Below are positions 27,955-35,921 of a stretch of 64,000 nucleotides of DNA, in pieces. The notes beneath the pieces were generated by a model. That model ran no database searches and was not told the origin of the DNA. It worked only from the letters and a program-made list of their open reading frames with translations. Position 1 is the stretch's first letter, and the number at the start of each line of letters is the position of its first letter. Origin of the DNA: Geodermatophilus sabuli (GTDB lineage Bacteria > Actinomycetota > Actinomycetes > Mycobacteriales > Geodermatophilaceae). Where the stretch lies: assembly GCF_900215145.1 (NCBI RefSeq), contig NZ_OBDO01000001.1:248001-312000 (forward strand). The letters are read 5' to 3'. Made by a program: the position numbers and the translations under genes.

Positions 27955-28022
27955 GCCGGCGACGCTAGGAACGGCCGGCGAGGCGCCGCATCGGCCTTGC
28001 GGCGCGGCCGCGCACGCTCCTG

Positions 28023-28044
28023 GTCGACGTCCGCCGACGTCGAC
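28023..28044. promoter_or_regulatory. candidate operator: 9-bp inverted repeat between divergent genes
   Basis: GTCGACGTC, 4 bases, GACGTCGAC: a perfect dyad in the 155-bp gap between the membrane-protein gene and the two-component operon. A further GTCGAC lies near 28059. Both divergent genes have a CGTTCCTAG-type -10 region next to the start codon (28098-28103 plus; 27962-27967 minus). A NarL-type regulator from the operon could bind here; that is an inference. Confidence 0.5.
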
Positions 28045-28109
28045 GGGCGACGGCGGAGGTCGACGCGGGAGGACTGCCCGGTGGCGGCCGACGTTCCTAG
28101 GCTGATCGC

Positions 28110-29357
28110 GTGCCCAGCGACCCGGCCGCCGGCCGCCCCGACGGGGTGGACCAGCGCCTGACCGACGGGCTGCTGGCCACGACGCAGACGCTGGTGGTGG
28201 CGTTGGTCATCGCCGCCGACCTGGAGGGAACCGGACGAGCCACCGCCGGGGCCTACCTGTTCGCCGTCGGCTTCGGTGCCCTGGTCCTGGCGGGCCGGCG
28301 TGCTCCCCGCCCGGTCCTGGTGCTGACCGTGTCGGGCGTCTTCGCCTACTACTCCCTCGACTACCCACCGATCGGCATCGCGCTGCCCGCGGTGGCCGCG
28401 CTGTACCGGGCGGCCGACGTCGCTGCCCTGCGCTGGGCGGTCGGATCGGGGGTGGTACTGGTCGGCGTGGCCGCGTGGGCCCGGGTGTACGACGGCCTGC
28501 CCACCACGTACCTGCTCAGCTACGAGCTGCTCACCAACGTGGCGCTGGTCGCCGCAGCGATCGCCCTGGGTGTGAGCGTCCGGGCCCGCCGGGAGACACG
28601 GTTCTCCCAGGAGCGGCTGCGGGCGTTGACCGCCGCCGAGCAGGCGCGGGAGGGCGAGCGGCGGCTGCAGGCCGAGCGGGTGCGCATCGCCCAGGACCTG
28701 CACGACTCGGTCGGGCACGCGATGTCGGTCATCGCCCTGCACGGCAACGTCGCCGCCGAGGCCATCGGCCGCGACGACGAGACCGCCCGGCGCGCGGTGG
28801 CGCAGATCGCCGCGGCGACCTCGGCCCAGTTGCGCGAGCTGCGGGCCACGGTGAAACTGCTGCGTTCCCCGGCGGCCGGCGCCGAGCGTGGCACGGTGGG
28901 GCTGTCCGGCCTCGGCCGGCTGACCGACAACGCTCGCGAGGCCGGCCTCGCGGTCGATCTGGACGTCGACGTGCCCGAGCGCTGTCTGGACGAGGCGATC
29001 GAGGCGGCGGCCTACCGGATCGTGCAGGAGTCGTTGACCAACGTGCTCCGTCACTCGCGAGCCACCCATGCGGCGGTCACCGCCGGGGTCCGCGGCGACC
29101 GACTGGAGCTGGTGATCGCCGACGACGGCCCGAGCCCGTGCCCGGAGGACGCCCCGCGCCGGGGCGACGACCCACGCCCCGGCAACGGCCACCGCCCCGA
29201 CGGCGGCTCGTGCTCCGACGACGAGCCGGCCGGCGGCGTCGGGCTGGCGGGCATGCGGGAGCGGGCAGCCGTGCTGGGCGGCCAGGTCCGGGCCGGCCGC
29301 GGCGATCGCGGCGGATTCGTGGTGCGCGCGGTGCTCCCCACGAGGCTGCCTCCGTGA
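28110..29357 (+). CDS. NarL-partner sensor histidine kinase (HisKA_3)
   Basis: A 415-residue kinase with five or six membrane helices in residues 20-155 and no large extracellular domain. The dimerization motif is VRIAQDLHDSVGHAMSVIALHGNV with the phospho-His, followed by AAYRIVQESLTNVLRHSRATHAAV (N box), IADDGPSP and GVGLAGMRERAAVLGG. A charged Asp/Pro/Gly-rich insert (about residues 350-375) sits in the ATPase domain. The GTG lies 7 bases after TAGGCT, so the transcript is probably leaderless. It overlaps the response regulator gene by 4 bp. Confidence 0.93.
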   Translation: MPSDPAAGRPDGVDQRLTDGLLATTQTLVVALVIAADLEGTGRATAGAYLFAVGFGALVLAGRRAPRPVLVLTVSGVFAYYSLDYPPIGIALPAVAALYRAADVAALRWAVGSGVVLVGVAAWARVYDGLPTTYLLSYELLTNVALVAAAIALGVSVRARRETRFSQERLRALTAAEQAREGERRLQAERVRIAQDLHDSVGHAMSVIALHGNVAAEAIGRDDETARRAVAQIAAATSAQLRELRATVKLLRSPAAGAERGTVGLSGLGRLTDNAREAGLAVDLDVDVPERCLDEAIEAAAYRIVQESLTNVLRHSRATHAAVTAGVRGDRLELVIADDGPSPCPEDAPRRGDDPRPGNGHRPDGGSCSDDEPAGGVGLAGMRERAAVLGGQVRAGRGDRGGFVVRAVLPTRLPP

Positions 29358-30013
29358 TCCGCATCGTGCTGGTCGACGACCAGGAGCTGGTGCGCACCGG
29401 GCTGCGGGCGCTGGCCGAGCGGGACGGGGACATCGCTGTGGTCGGGGAGGCCGGCACCGGCCGGTCGGGGCTGTCCCGGGTCCGTGAGCTGCGCCCGGAC
29501 GTCGTCCTCATGGACGTCCGGATGCCCGAGCTGGACGGCCTGCAGGCGACCCGGCAGATCGTCGCCGACCCGGACCTGGACGGCGTCCGCGTGCTGGTGC
29601 TGACCACCTTCGACGAGGACGAGCACGTCTTCGAGGCGATCCGCGCCGGCGCGGCCGGCTACCTGCTCAAGGACGTCTCACCGACCGACCTGCGGCAGGC
29701 GATCCGCACCGTCGCCGCCGGCGGGTCACTGCTGTCCCCATCGGTGACCCGGACCGTGATGCGCTCGCTGGCCGACCGATTGCGGACCACCGTCGACGAC
29801 ACCCCCCTGCGGGAGCTCACCGAACGGGAGCGGGAGGTACTCGCGCTGGTCGGACGCGGGCTGTCCAACGAGGAGATCGCCCGGGAGCTGTTCCTCTCCC
29901 CGGCGACGGCGCGCACCTACGTCTCCCGGCTGCTGGCAAAGCTCGGGGTGCGCGACCGGGCCCGCCTGGTGGTGCTGGCCTACGAGACCGGACTCGTCGT
30001 CCCCGGGGAGTGA
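29354..30013 (+). CDS. NarL/FixJ-type response regulator
   Basis: A 219-residue regulator. The receiver has IVLVDDQELVRTGL, the phospho-Asp in DVVLMDVRMPELDG, and AGYLLKDVSPTDL. The LuxR HTH is RELTEREREVLALVGRGLSNEEIARELFLSPATARTYVSRLLAKLGVRDR. The GTG overlaps the kinase stop (GTGA), giving translational coupling of a cognate pair. It closely resembles the regulators of actinobacterial cell-envelope or antibiotic-response systems, but the targets are unknown. Confidence 0.95.
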   Translation: MIRIVLVDDQELVRTGLRALAERDGDIAVVGEAGTGRSGLSRVRELRPDVVLMDVRMPELDGLQATRQIVADPDLDGVRVLVLTTFDEDEHVFEAIRAGAAGYLLKDVSPTDLRQAIRTVAAGGSLLSPSVTRTVMRSLADRLRTTVDDTPLRELTEREREVLALVGRGLSNEEIARELFLSPATARTYVSRLLAKLGVRDRARLVVLAYETGLVVPGE

Positions 30014-30112
30014 GACGGCGGACGCGCTCGCCCGTCGAGCCGCGTCAGTCCACCCGGACGTACTCGGAGGACGTCACGCCGTTGGTGGAGGTGCTTGCCG
30101 CGGGTCTGCGAC

Positions 30113-30613
30113 TCACCGCCGGTCGGTGTCCAGCGTGGACAGCAGGCGCCACAGCGGCCGCTGGATGCGGTCGGGGATGCCGGCGAGGGCGAAGGAGTAC
30201 CCGGAGTCGACGGTGATGCGCGCCAGCCGGCCGATGGGCGGCAGCCTGCCAACGGCGGCCAGCGCCCGGAACTGCTCCTCCAGCGGGCCGGCCGGAGTCT
30301 CCCGGGTGCGGATGCGGGTCGGCTCCGAGGAGGGGTTGGCGAAGGCGTGCACGGTCCCGGGGGGAACGGTGACCGACTCGCCGACGAACAGGGTTCGCGT
30401 CTCGCGGCCGAGCCGCACCCGCAGGACCCCGTCGAGCACGGTGAACACCTCGGTCTCGTACCGGTGCCGGTGGCGGGGCGGGCCGGACAGACCGGGTGGC
30501 AGCAGCGCCTCCACCTCGAAGGCACTGCCGCCGTTGTCGGCTCCTGAGGTGAGCACGGTGATCTGCTCGCCGGTCGGCAGCCGGAGCACACGCCCGTCCC
30601 GGTCCATGGTCAT
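30113..30613 (-). CDS. cupin domain-containing protein
   Basis: A 166-residue single cupin. Motif 1 is PPRHRHRYETEVFTVLDGVLRVRLG (two His and a Glu as metal ligands) and motif 2 is VTVPPGTVHAFANPSSEPTRI. It could be a small dioxygenase, isomerase or sugar-binding protein; nothing in the context narrows this. GGGAGG lies upstream of ATG 30613, and a minus-strand TAGCGT near 30668 may be its -10. It is divergent from the TIGR03086 gene. Confidence 0.87.
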   Translation of the reverse strand: MTMDRDGRVLRLPTGEQITVLTSGADNGGSAFEVEALLPPGLSGPPRHRHRYETEVFTVLDGVLRVRLGRETRTLFVGESVTVPPGTVHAFANPSSEPTRIRTRETPAGPLEEQFRALAAVGRLPPIGRLARITVDSGYSFALAGIPDRIQRPLWRLLSTLDTDRR

Positions 30614-30940
30614 GGCGGCCTCCCGATGTCGGAGGGCCGGGTGCGAGCAGCGCCCGACCGAGGCCGACGCTAGGGGTCGACGGCTGCGCCGTCTGCTGCG
30701 CGGCGGCGGCATCCGGGGTTGCCCGCCGACGTACCGGCCACGTCCCGGAGGCGACCCGCCCGTGTGCCTGTCCCGACCCCTCGAGTTCCAGCCGCGGTCG
30801 ATCGCACACGCGCCCGGACGTCGTCCGGTGACGTGGGGGACGGTCGCCCGGGCGCGGTCGACGCCGCGACCTCGGGGGGATGCGCCGCCGGAGGACACGC
30901 TTCTAGCGTCGCGCGCAGATGGAGATGGAGGAGGAGGCAG
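30614..30940. promoter_or_regulatory. 327-bp divergent intergenic region
   Basis: It holds outward-facing TAGCGT -10 hexamers: minus strand near 30668 for the cupin gene and plus strand 30904-30909 for the TIGR03086 gene. Open frames run through it, but none has family features. No other structure was recognised. Confidence 0.4.
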
Positions 30941-31540
30941 ATGCACTCGGCGCTCCAGCGGTACCTGCGGGAACTGGACCAGCTCACCCGGGTGGTCGAG
31001 GGCACGCCGGCCGGCCGGTGGGACGCACCCACACCTTGCCCGGACTGGTCGGCTCGGCAGCTGCTCGGCCACCTGGTCGACGGTCAGCGTCACGTGGTGG
31101 CCCTCGCCACCGGGGACGGTCCGCGCGCACCGATGACCGACCCAGCGGCCCTGGGGCGGCTGCTCGGTCCGGAGCCGCGTGCCGGGTGGCGGCGCGCCCG
31201 CGCGGACACGACCGCGGCGCTCGTGCAGGTGCCGCCAGGCAGCCTGGTACCGACACCGTTCGGAGAGCAGCCGGTCGAGCAGGTCTTGGGCCTGGCCCTC
31301 ATCGAGCCGCTGGTGCACGGCTGGGACCTGGCCGTGGCCACCGGCCAGGACGTGGTGCTGGACCCCGAGGCGGTGGCCGCCACCTTGCCGACCGTGCTCG
31401 CGCTCGGCGACGGGCTGGCGGCCACCGGGATGTACCGGCCTGCGCGGCCGGCGCCGGGCGGGGCCTCCGACGCCGAGCGGCTGTTGGCCGCTCTTGGCCG
31501 TGACCCGAGGCCGGCCGCAGCGGCCGGGCGTCCGGCGTGA
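30941..31540 (+). CDS. TIGR03086 / mycothiol-dependent maleylpyruvate isomerase-like protein
   Basis: A 199-residue DinB-fold protein of the actinobacterial TIGR03086 type. The N-terminal helix has TPCPDWSARQLLGHLVDGQRHVVAL with the metal-ligand His, and the C-terminal ligand motif is PLVHGWDLAVATGQ. Relatives use mycothiol as cofactor for isomerase or transferase reactions; the substrate is unknown. A strong GGAGGAGG site precedes the ATG. A chain of degenerate genes follows directly. Confidence 0.85.
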   Translation: MHSALQRYLRELDQLTRVVEGTPAGRWDAPTPCPDWSARQLLGHLVDGQRHVVALATGDGPRAPMTDPAALGRLLGPEPRAGWRRARADTTAALVQVPPGSLVPTPFGEQPVEQVLGLALIEPLVHGWDLAVATGQDVVLDPEAVAATLPTVLALGDGLAATGMYRPARPAPGGASDAERLLAALGRDPRPAAAAGRPA

Positions 31541-31593
31541 GTGCCGGGATCGAGGTGTCCGGCTGGCGACGGCGTGCGGCCAACGGCTGGCCC

Positions 31594-32071
31594 TCGACGG
31601 CGTCTCGCTCACCGCCGACTCCTGGAGGATCTTGGCGACTGCGGTCTCGACCACGCGGGCCGAGGCGTTGTTCGCCGCCGGCCGGCACCAGACGCTGGCC
31701 ATGCTGTGCGAGGACGGCTCGCCGCGGATCAGCGGGATCGAGCTCGACGTGCGTGACGGGCAGCTGTGGCTCGGCTGCATGTGGCAGTCGGTGAAGGCGC
31801 TGGACCTGCGCCGTGATCCGCGCTGCGCGGTGCACAGCGCCTCCGTGGACCCGCCGGCCTGGTCCGGGACGCCAAGCTGGCCGGCCGCGTGGAGGAGGTT
31901 CTGGACCCCGAGCTGGTCGAGGCGGTCAACGGACGGGGCCAGCCTCGCTCCCACCTGTTCCGGCTCGACGTCACCGAGCTGGTCGTCGTCCGCATCGGTG
32001 AGCCGCCCGACCACCTGGTGGTGGAGAGCTGGCATCCGGGCCGGGGCGTCCTCCGGCGGGAGCGCCGGTGA
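31594..32071 (+). pseudogene. pyridoxamine 5'-phosphate oxidase-like gene, frameshifted
   Basis: Two adjacent frames together encode a PPOX-type flavin/F420-binding protein. The first reads AEALFAAGRHQTLAMLCEDGSPRISGIELDVRDGQLWLGCMWQSVKALDLRRDPRCAVHSASVDPPAW. After a one-base loss near 31866-31868 the second frame continues DAKLAGRVEEVLDPELVEAVNG, then SHLFRLDVTELVVVRIG and HLVVESWHPGRGVLRRERR. No plausible start codon or ribosome site was found for the N-terminus. The gene appears dead unless the shift is a sequencing error. Confidence 0.75.
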
Positions 32072-32119
32072 GCATGGGCGCAGCCATCGAAGGGAACTTG
32101 CCATGGACCGACGAGCTGG

Positions 32120-32377
32120 GAGCCGGCGCTGGCGGACACCGGCGTGCCGGTGCTCGAGGGGAAGAGGCCGGTGCGACCACCTGGACTGGGCGTCGGCAGC
32201 GGAGTACCTCGACGCCTTGCCGACAGCCGGCTGGTCCATCTGCCTGGTACGAGGCACGACCTGTACGGGGACGACCCCGTCGGCGTGGTCGCCGCCGTGC
32301 GCGCGTTCCTCGCCGGGCGGCCGGTGCCCGGTGCGCTCGATGATCCGAGCGCCCCACCCGCCGACCACCAGACCTGA
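32120..32377 (+). pseudogene. alpha/beta hydrolase C-terminal remnant with two frameshifts
   Basis: Pieces in different frames assemble into an alpha/beta-hydrolase end: DTGVPVLEG, then RCDHLDWASAAEYLDALP in another frame, then DSRLVHLPGTRHDLYGDDPVGVVAAVRAFLAGRPVPG back in the first. The GTRHDLYGDDP part carries the usual catalytic His. The N-terminal two thirds, including the nucleophile, are missing. It sits between the broken PPOX gene and an intact kinase gene. Confidence 0.65.
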
Positions 32378-32393
32378 AGCTCCGGGAGACGCC

Positions 32394-33296
32394 GTGCCGA
32401 CCCCTGCCGACCACCCGGCGATCGCGACGCTCCGCCACCTGCTCGCCCGGCACCTGCCCGAGCGCGCCGACGGGGCGGTGACCCCGCTCGGCGCCGGACT
32501 GGACAACACCACCTTCGACGTCGACGGCGACCTCGTCGCCCGGTTCAGTCGCGATCCCGACCCTGTCGAGCGCGCCCGCCAGGTGCGGCGCGAGGCCCGG
32601 CTGCTGACCGGGATCGCCGCACGCTCGCCGCTGCCGACGCCGGTGCCGGTGGTCATCGCGGCCGGTGACGGCTGCCTGGTCTACCGGAAGCTGCCCGGCC
32701 GGCCGGTGCTGGACCTGGTCGCCGAGCGTCGCACCGTGCTCGCGGCGGACGTCGGTGCCGCGCTGGGCAGGCTGCTCGCTGCCCTGGCGGCGATCCCACC
32801 GGAGGAGGCCGCCGGTCTGGTGGATCCCGACGACACCGCGCCGGCCGCGTGGCTGGGCGAGGCGCTGGTGCTGGCCGCCCGGCTGGGCGACGCCGTGCCC
32901 GCCCGGCACCGACCGGCCGTACGGGCGTTCCTCGACGCCGAACCACCCGAGCCGGCTCCACGACTCGTCTTCTCGCACAACGACCTGGGCATCGAACACG
33001 TGCTCGTCGACCCCGGGACCAGCCGGATCACCGGCATCCTCGACTGGACCGACGCCGCGCTGACCGACCCCGCCCGCGACCTCGGCCTGATCCTGCGCGA
33101 CCTGGGCCCGCCCGCGCTCGACGCCGCCCTGGCCGCCTACGGACCGGAACCGGACGACGCAGCGGGGCTGCGGCGGCGCATCGTCTTCCTCGCCCGCTGC
33201 GCTCTGCTGGAGGACCTGGTCCACGGCCTGGCCACCGGCCAGGACGCCTACGTGAAGAAGAGCCTGATCGGGATGTGCTGGCTCTTCCCCGGCTGA
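32394..33296 (+). CDS. aminoglycoside phosphotransferase (APH) family protein
   Basis: A 300-residue kinase-fold enzyme of the APH/choline-kinase group. The N-lobe has PLGAGLDNTTFDVDGDLVARFSRD with the ATP lysine replaced by Arg. The catalytic loop is VFSHNDLGIEHVLVDP (HNDLG), the metal-binding Asp is in ITGILDWTDAALTDPARDLGLIL, and EDLVHGLATGQDAYVKKSLIGMC ends the C-lobe. The substrate (antibiotic, sugar or other) is unknown. GGGAGA lies upstream of GTG 32394. It is the only intact gene in a decayed stretch. Confidence 0.86.
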   Translation: MPTPADHPAIATLRHLLARHLPERADGAVTPLGAGLDNTTFDVDGDLVARFSRDPDPVERARQVRREARLLTGIAARSPLPTPVPVVIAAGDGCLVYRKLPGRPVLDLVAERRTVLAADVGAALGRLLAALAAIPPEEAAGLVDPDDTAPAAWLGEALVLAARLGDAVPARHRPAVRAFLDAEPPEPAPRLVFSHNDLGIEHVLVDPGTSRITGILDWTDAALTDPARDLGLILRDLGPPALDAALAAYGPEPDDAAGLRRRIVFLARCALLEDLVHGLATGQDAYVKKSLIGMCWLFPG

Positions 33297-33484
33297 GTCG
33301 TTCGAGACACCGCGGCCGGCGACCGGCGGTCCTCCGCGTCGCTCCGACCGGGTACGCGCTGTCGCCTCCCGGCTTTGACGTAGCCGATCCGGCACTCGGT
33401 GATGAGCCGGCGGACGAACCGCTCACCTGTGCGGAGGTACTCGCCAGCCTGCACGACAGTCAGGAGCAGCTCGAGCTGGTTGAC
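33284..33484 (-). pseudogene. excisionase-like HTH remnant
   Basis: On the minus strand, LLTVVQAGEYLRTGERFVRRLITECRIGYVKAGRRQRVP matches excisionase-family MerR-like HTH proteins (typical form TxxExAxxLGxSERxVRRLIxERRIxxxKxGRxVRIP). There is no good start codon, and the frame then loses similarity. It probably derives from an integrated element. Confidence 0.55.
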
Positions 33485-33622
33485 CGCCGACGGGCTGCTG
33501 CCGGTGGGCCGCCAGGTCGTCGCCGCACGGTGGGCTGATCGGCGGGTGCTGGGGGTCGGTCACGCCTTTCAGCGGGCGGCCGGGGCCGGTCGCCGGTTCC
33601 GCCCGGGGTTGAGTCGCGGTGC

Positions 33623-34072
33623 TCAGTTGCCGTGTGGCGCGGCTCGATAGGCGCCGGCCGTGCCCCGCTCGCCGGCCGGGCGGTGCGCCCGGGCCTGCTC
33701 GAGCTTCTCCTGGCGACGCGCGAAGACGACCGTCCCGACCAGGAAGAGCCCGGAGAGGATGAGCACGACGGCGGTGAACGCGTTCATGAACGGCAGGTCC
33801 ACCCCGGCCAGGGCGAGCACGCCGAGCGCGACCAGCACCAGGGCGGCCAGCACCGCCCCGGCGGCGCGCCACGGGCTCTTGGCGACCTCCTCGACGCCCT
33901 CCTGCGCCTTGTCCTTGGCGTAGTCCAGCGGCTTCTGCGCCCAGGAGAAGCGCGTGGCCAGCACCGCCAGGCCGGCGGCGATCAGCACGAAGCCGGGACC
34001 GGGCAGCACGAGCAGCGCGATGCCGGCGAGGGTCAGCAAGCCGCCGAGGACGGCGACGACAGCGGTTTTCAC
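33623..34072 (-). CDS. PGPGW-motif transmembrane protein (TIGR02611-like)
   Basis: A 149-residue protein. The N-terminal hydrophobic segment contains the hallmark VLPGPGFVLIAAGLAVLATRFSWAQKPLDYAKDKAQEGVE, and two further membrane segments follow (LAALVLVALGVLALAG, AVVLILSGLFLVGTVV). The tail is charged. The family's function is unknown. ATG at 34072. It marks the left edge of a stretch of mobile-element debris. Confidence 0.85.
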   Translation of the reverse strand: MKTAVVAVLGGLLTLAGIALLVLPGPGFVLIAAGLAVLATRFSWAQKPLDYAKDKAQEGVEEVAKSPWRAAGAVLAALVLVALGVLALAGVDLPFMNAFTAVVLILSGLFLVGTVVFARRQEKLEQARAHRPAGERGTAGAYRAAPHGN

Positions 34073-34503
34073 CGTTGGGTGGTGCCCAACTCATCGAGTC
34101 GGCATGCGGCATCGCCCGGCCGCGTGTCGAACTCCGCCCTCAGCGTCGGTGGCATGCCCAAGCCGGAGGACCTGTCCGGCCGTGCCGGGCTCGACGAGGC
34201 GCTGCGCGGGGCGCCCGCGCCGGTGCCCGCGCCCCCGGCACCTGGACGGTGCGGCTGGACTACACGCAATTCAGCGCGCTGCTGCGTACCGACCTGAGGT
34301 TGGCCGAGGCGACGTCCGCACAGGTCGGGCAGTGTGTTGTGACCACCGTTGGCCCCGTTCGAGTCGTCCGCCTCCGTCCGCGCTGGTTCCCTATGGCGCC
34401 TGAGCTGCGCAGACGTACTGCGGCGAACAAGACTGAACGCGCTGCCGACGGCTGGGATTATGCCAGCATCGGGTCGACCGGCTTGGGAGTCCAAGGGGCC
34501 CGC
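34073..34503. other. 430-bp stretch with no recognised gene
   Basis: Open frames exist (for example plus 34075-34506), but the composition drifts from typical coding to mixed usage and no family motif is seen. The part 34150-34310 has coding-like codon use (MPKPEDLSGRAGLDEAL, then TWTVRLDYTQFSALLRTDLRL in another frame). This suggests a broken gene of unknown identity. Confidence 0.4.
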
Positions 34504-34507
34504 TAGG

Positions 34508-34624
34508 AAGTGTCTGGCGGATCATGGGGAGCCAGGTCAATAGCGCGGCGAGGTTGAGCGCGCCGGCGTAGTTGCGGGCGTGCTTGTCGTAGCGGGTAGC
34601 CAGGCCGCGCCACTGTTTGAAGTG
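34508..34624 (-). mobile_element. IS5-family transposase C-terminal fragment
   Basis: The minus strand encodes HFKQWRGLATRYDKHARNYAGALNLAALLTWLPM, the usual C-terminal segment of an IS5-type transposase (KQWRGxATRYDKxxxxYxxxLxLAxxLxWL). The rest of the gene is absent, cut at an IS3-like terminal inverted repeat that begins at 34618. Confidence 0.7.
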
Positions 34625-34638
34625 ACCCCCGTTGGCTG
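34618..34638. repeat. IS3-type terminal inverted repeat, left copy of a 21-bp pair
   Basis: It begins TGAAGTGACCCC and is the exact reverse complement of 41981-42001. IS3-family elements often end in TGAA/TTCA. The two copies face inward across 7.4 kb. Flanking bases do not show an obvious target duplication. Confidence 0.7.
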
Positions 34639-34800
34639 GTCAGCGCCCAGTCAGGCGGATGCCGTGCCTTCTGCGTGCCTCATCCTCAAAATTGGGCGGC
34701 AGGAAGGGCGGCTCCGTGCTGTCGCTCGGCCCGTTCCAGTCAAGTGCCGCGGTTCGCGGAGGCAACTGCGGCCGCGCCGGCGCGGCGGACACGGCCGAAG
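34636..34800. repeat. diverged direct repeat, copy 1
   Basis: It shares GCTGGTCAG, GCCGTGCCTTC, CGTGCCTCA, GCGGCTCC and a GCGGTTCGCGG block in the same order with 36890-37055. Overall similarity by eye is about two thirds. Its origin is unknown; both copies lie near mobile-element or att-like sequence. Confidence 0.45.
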
Positions 34801-34959
34801 TACCGCGGCCGTGACCGCGCTGCGCCGCAACGTGCTTGTCCGATGAGCGAGCTGCTCTGCCCCGTCGCCGCCACGGTCCGCGCCATTGCATCCACGCTGG
34901 CCAGAGAGCGAGTCCCGGTTGTCCTCCCCGGCTCGATGGGCCGGGTCGGCGCCTGCGGC

Positions 34960-35175
34960 TGCAACGCCGCGATTGGATCGGTTCTTCGCGTTGCTGTCGG
35001 AGAACGTGCACGACCGGCAGCGCTGGGCGACTAGGGACGAACTACGGCTGTCGATCATCACCTGGATTCAGTCACCCGCCAACTTCGACGCCACCAGCGG
35101 CGCCTGGCACGGCTCACCCCGGTCGAATACGAGACACAGACGGTTTCGTCGTCAGCGGGGCTGAGGTAACCGAGA
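34960..35175 (+). mobile_element. IS3-family transposase orfB C-terminal remnant
   Basis: FFALLSENVHDRQRWATRDELRLSIITWIQ, followed in a shifted frame by RLTPVEYET, corresponds to the C-terminal end of an IS3-type DDE transposase (SFFALLQKNVLDRQRWATRxELRxAIVTWIE ... RLTPVEYE). It is frameshifted and lacks the catalytic core. Confidence 0.7.
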
Positions 35176-35235
35176 GCGGAGTGCCGGCGGCGTGGTTGTA
35201 GTAGCCCTCGAAGTAGGGAAAACTCGGCGTTGACC
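35130..35235 (-). mobile_element. second IS3-family orfB end, opposite orientation
   Basis: The minus strand reads FPYFEGYYNHA and then, after a frameshift, RRHSALGYLSPADDET. This is the IEGWYNRRRRHSALGYLSPxxYE tail of another IS3 subgroup. It overlaps or abuts the plus-strand remnant, so two elements are nested here. Confidence 0.6.
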
Positions 35236-35306
35236 CGCCCGCCGCTGTCGCAGGTTATTCGGTGCCGGGTCTCAGGAGGCTCTCAATCCACGTGAGGATG
35301 AGAGTC

Positions 35307-35466
35307 ATGGCGGCACCAAGGAAATGCCCCGACGAGCTGCGGCAGCGGGCGACCCGGATGGCGGTCGACGCCCGGCGCGACCCGGCGACCCGGGGCGTGA
35401 CGCGGATCGGCGAGCAACTGCATCAACCGCGAGACGCTGCGCAACTGGATCCCGCAGCCTGACTGC
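35307..35466 (+). mobile_element. IS3-family transposase orfA N-terminal remnant
   Basis: MAAPRKCPDELRQRATRMAVDARRDPATRG is the start of an IS3-type orfA. A frameshift then leads to GEQL and INRETLRNW, the expected continuation. The gene stops before its leucine zipper. Confidence 0.7.
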
Positions 35467-35915
35467 AGCCAGATCCCCAGCGGCTACCTGTGGCGCCGGG
35501 TGGGCAGTACCTGGACGGCGCTGGCCCTGCCGCCGGGACTGGCCACCGTGCAGTCCTGGTACGACTGGTACGACGCCCGCCGCACCCGACCGGGACTCAC
35601 AGGTCTACTGCGGCTCCACGAGGTGCACCGCGGTGACCTCTCCGGGACGACGTGGACTGGCAGACGGATCAGCAACCCGGGACGACGGGCCAGTCGATCC
35701 ATCCCGACCAGCACAGCATCGCGTTCGAGTCGGGGAACCCGAACATGGTCTACGCCGGCTGCGATGGGGGTCTTCCGGTCACCCGACCGCTGCACCACAT
35801 TGGCGAGCTGCACCAACGGCCTGGCGATCAGCGAGTTCGAGTACCTGGGCCCAGGACTGGGGCTCGGCCCGTTGGCTGATCGGCGGAATTCAGGACAACT
35901 CCAGGCCGCGGAGGC
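35467..35915 (+). pseudogene. broken sortilin/BNR-type beta-propeller gene
   Basis: Three frames together give DQHSIAFESGNPNMVYAGCDGG, VFRSPDRCTTLASCTNGLAISEFEYL and AQDWGSARWLIGGIQDNS. This matches a VPS10/sortilin-like or sialidase-type propeller (typical form HxDQHALAFDPSNPxxVYVGNDGGVYRS ... NGLAITQFY ... GGTQDNGT). At least two frameshifts and a missing start make it inactive. Confidence 0.6.
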
Positions 35916-35921
35916 TCGGCT

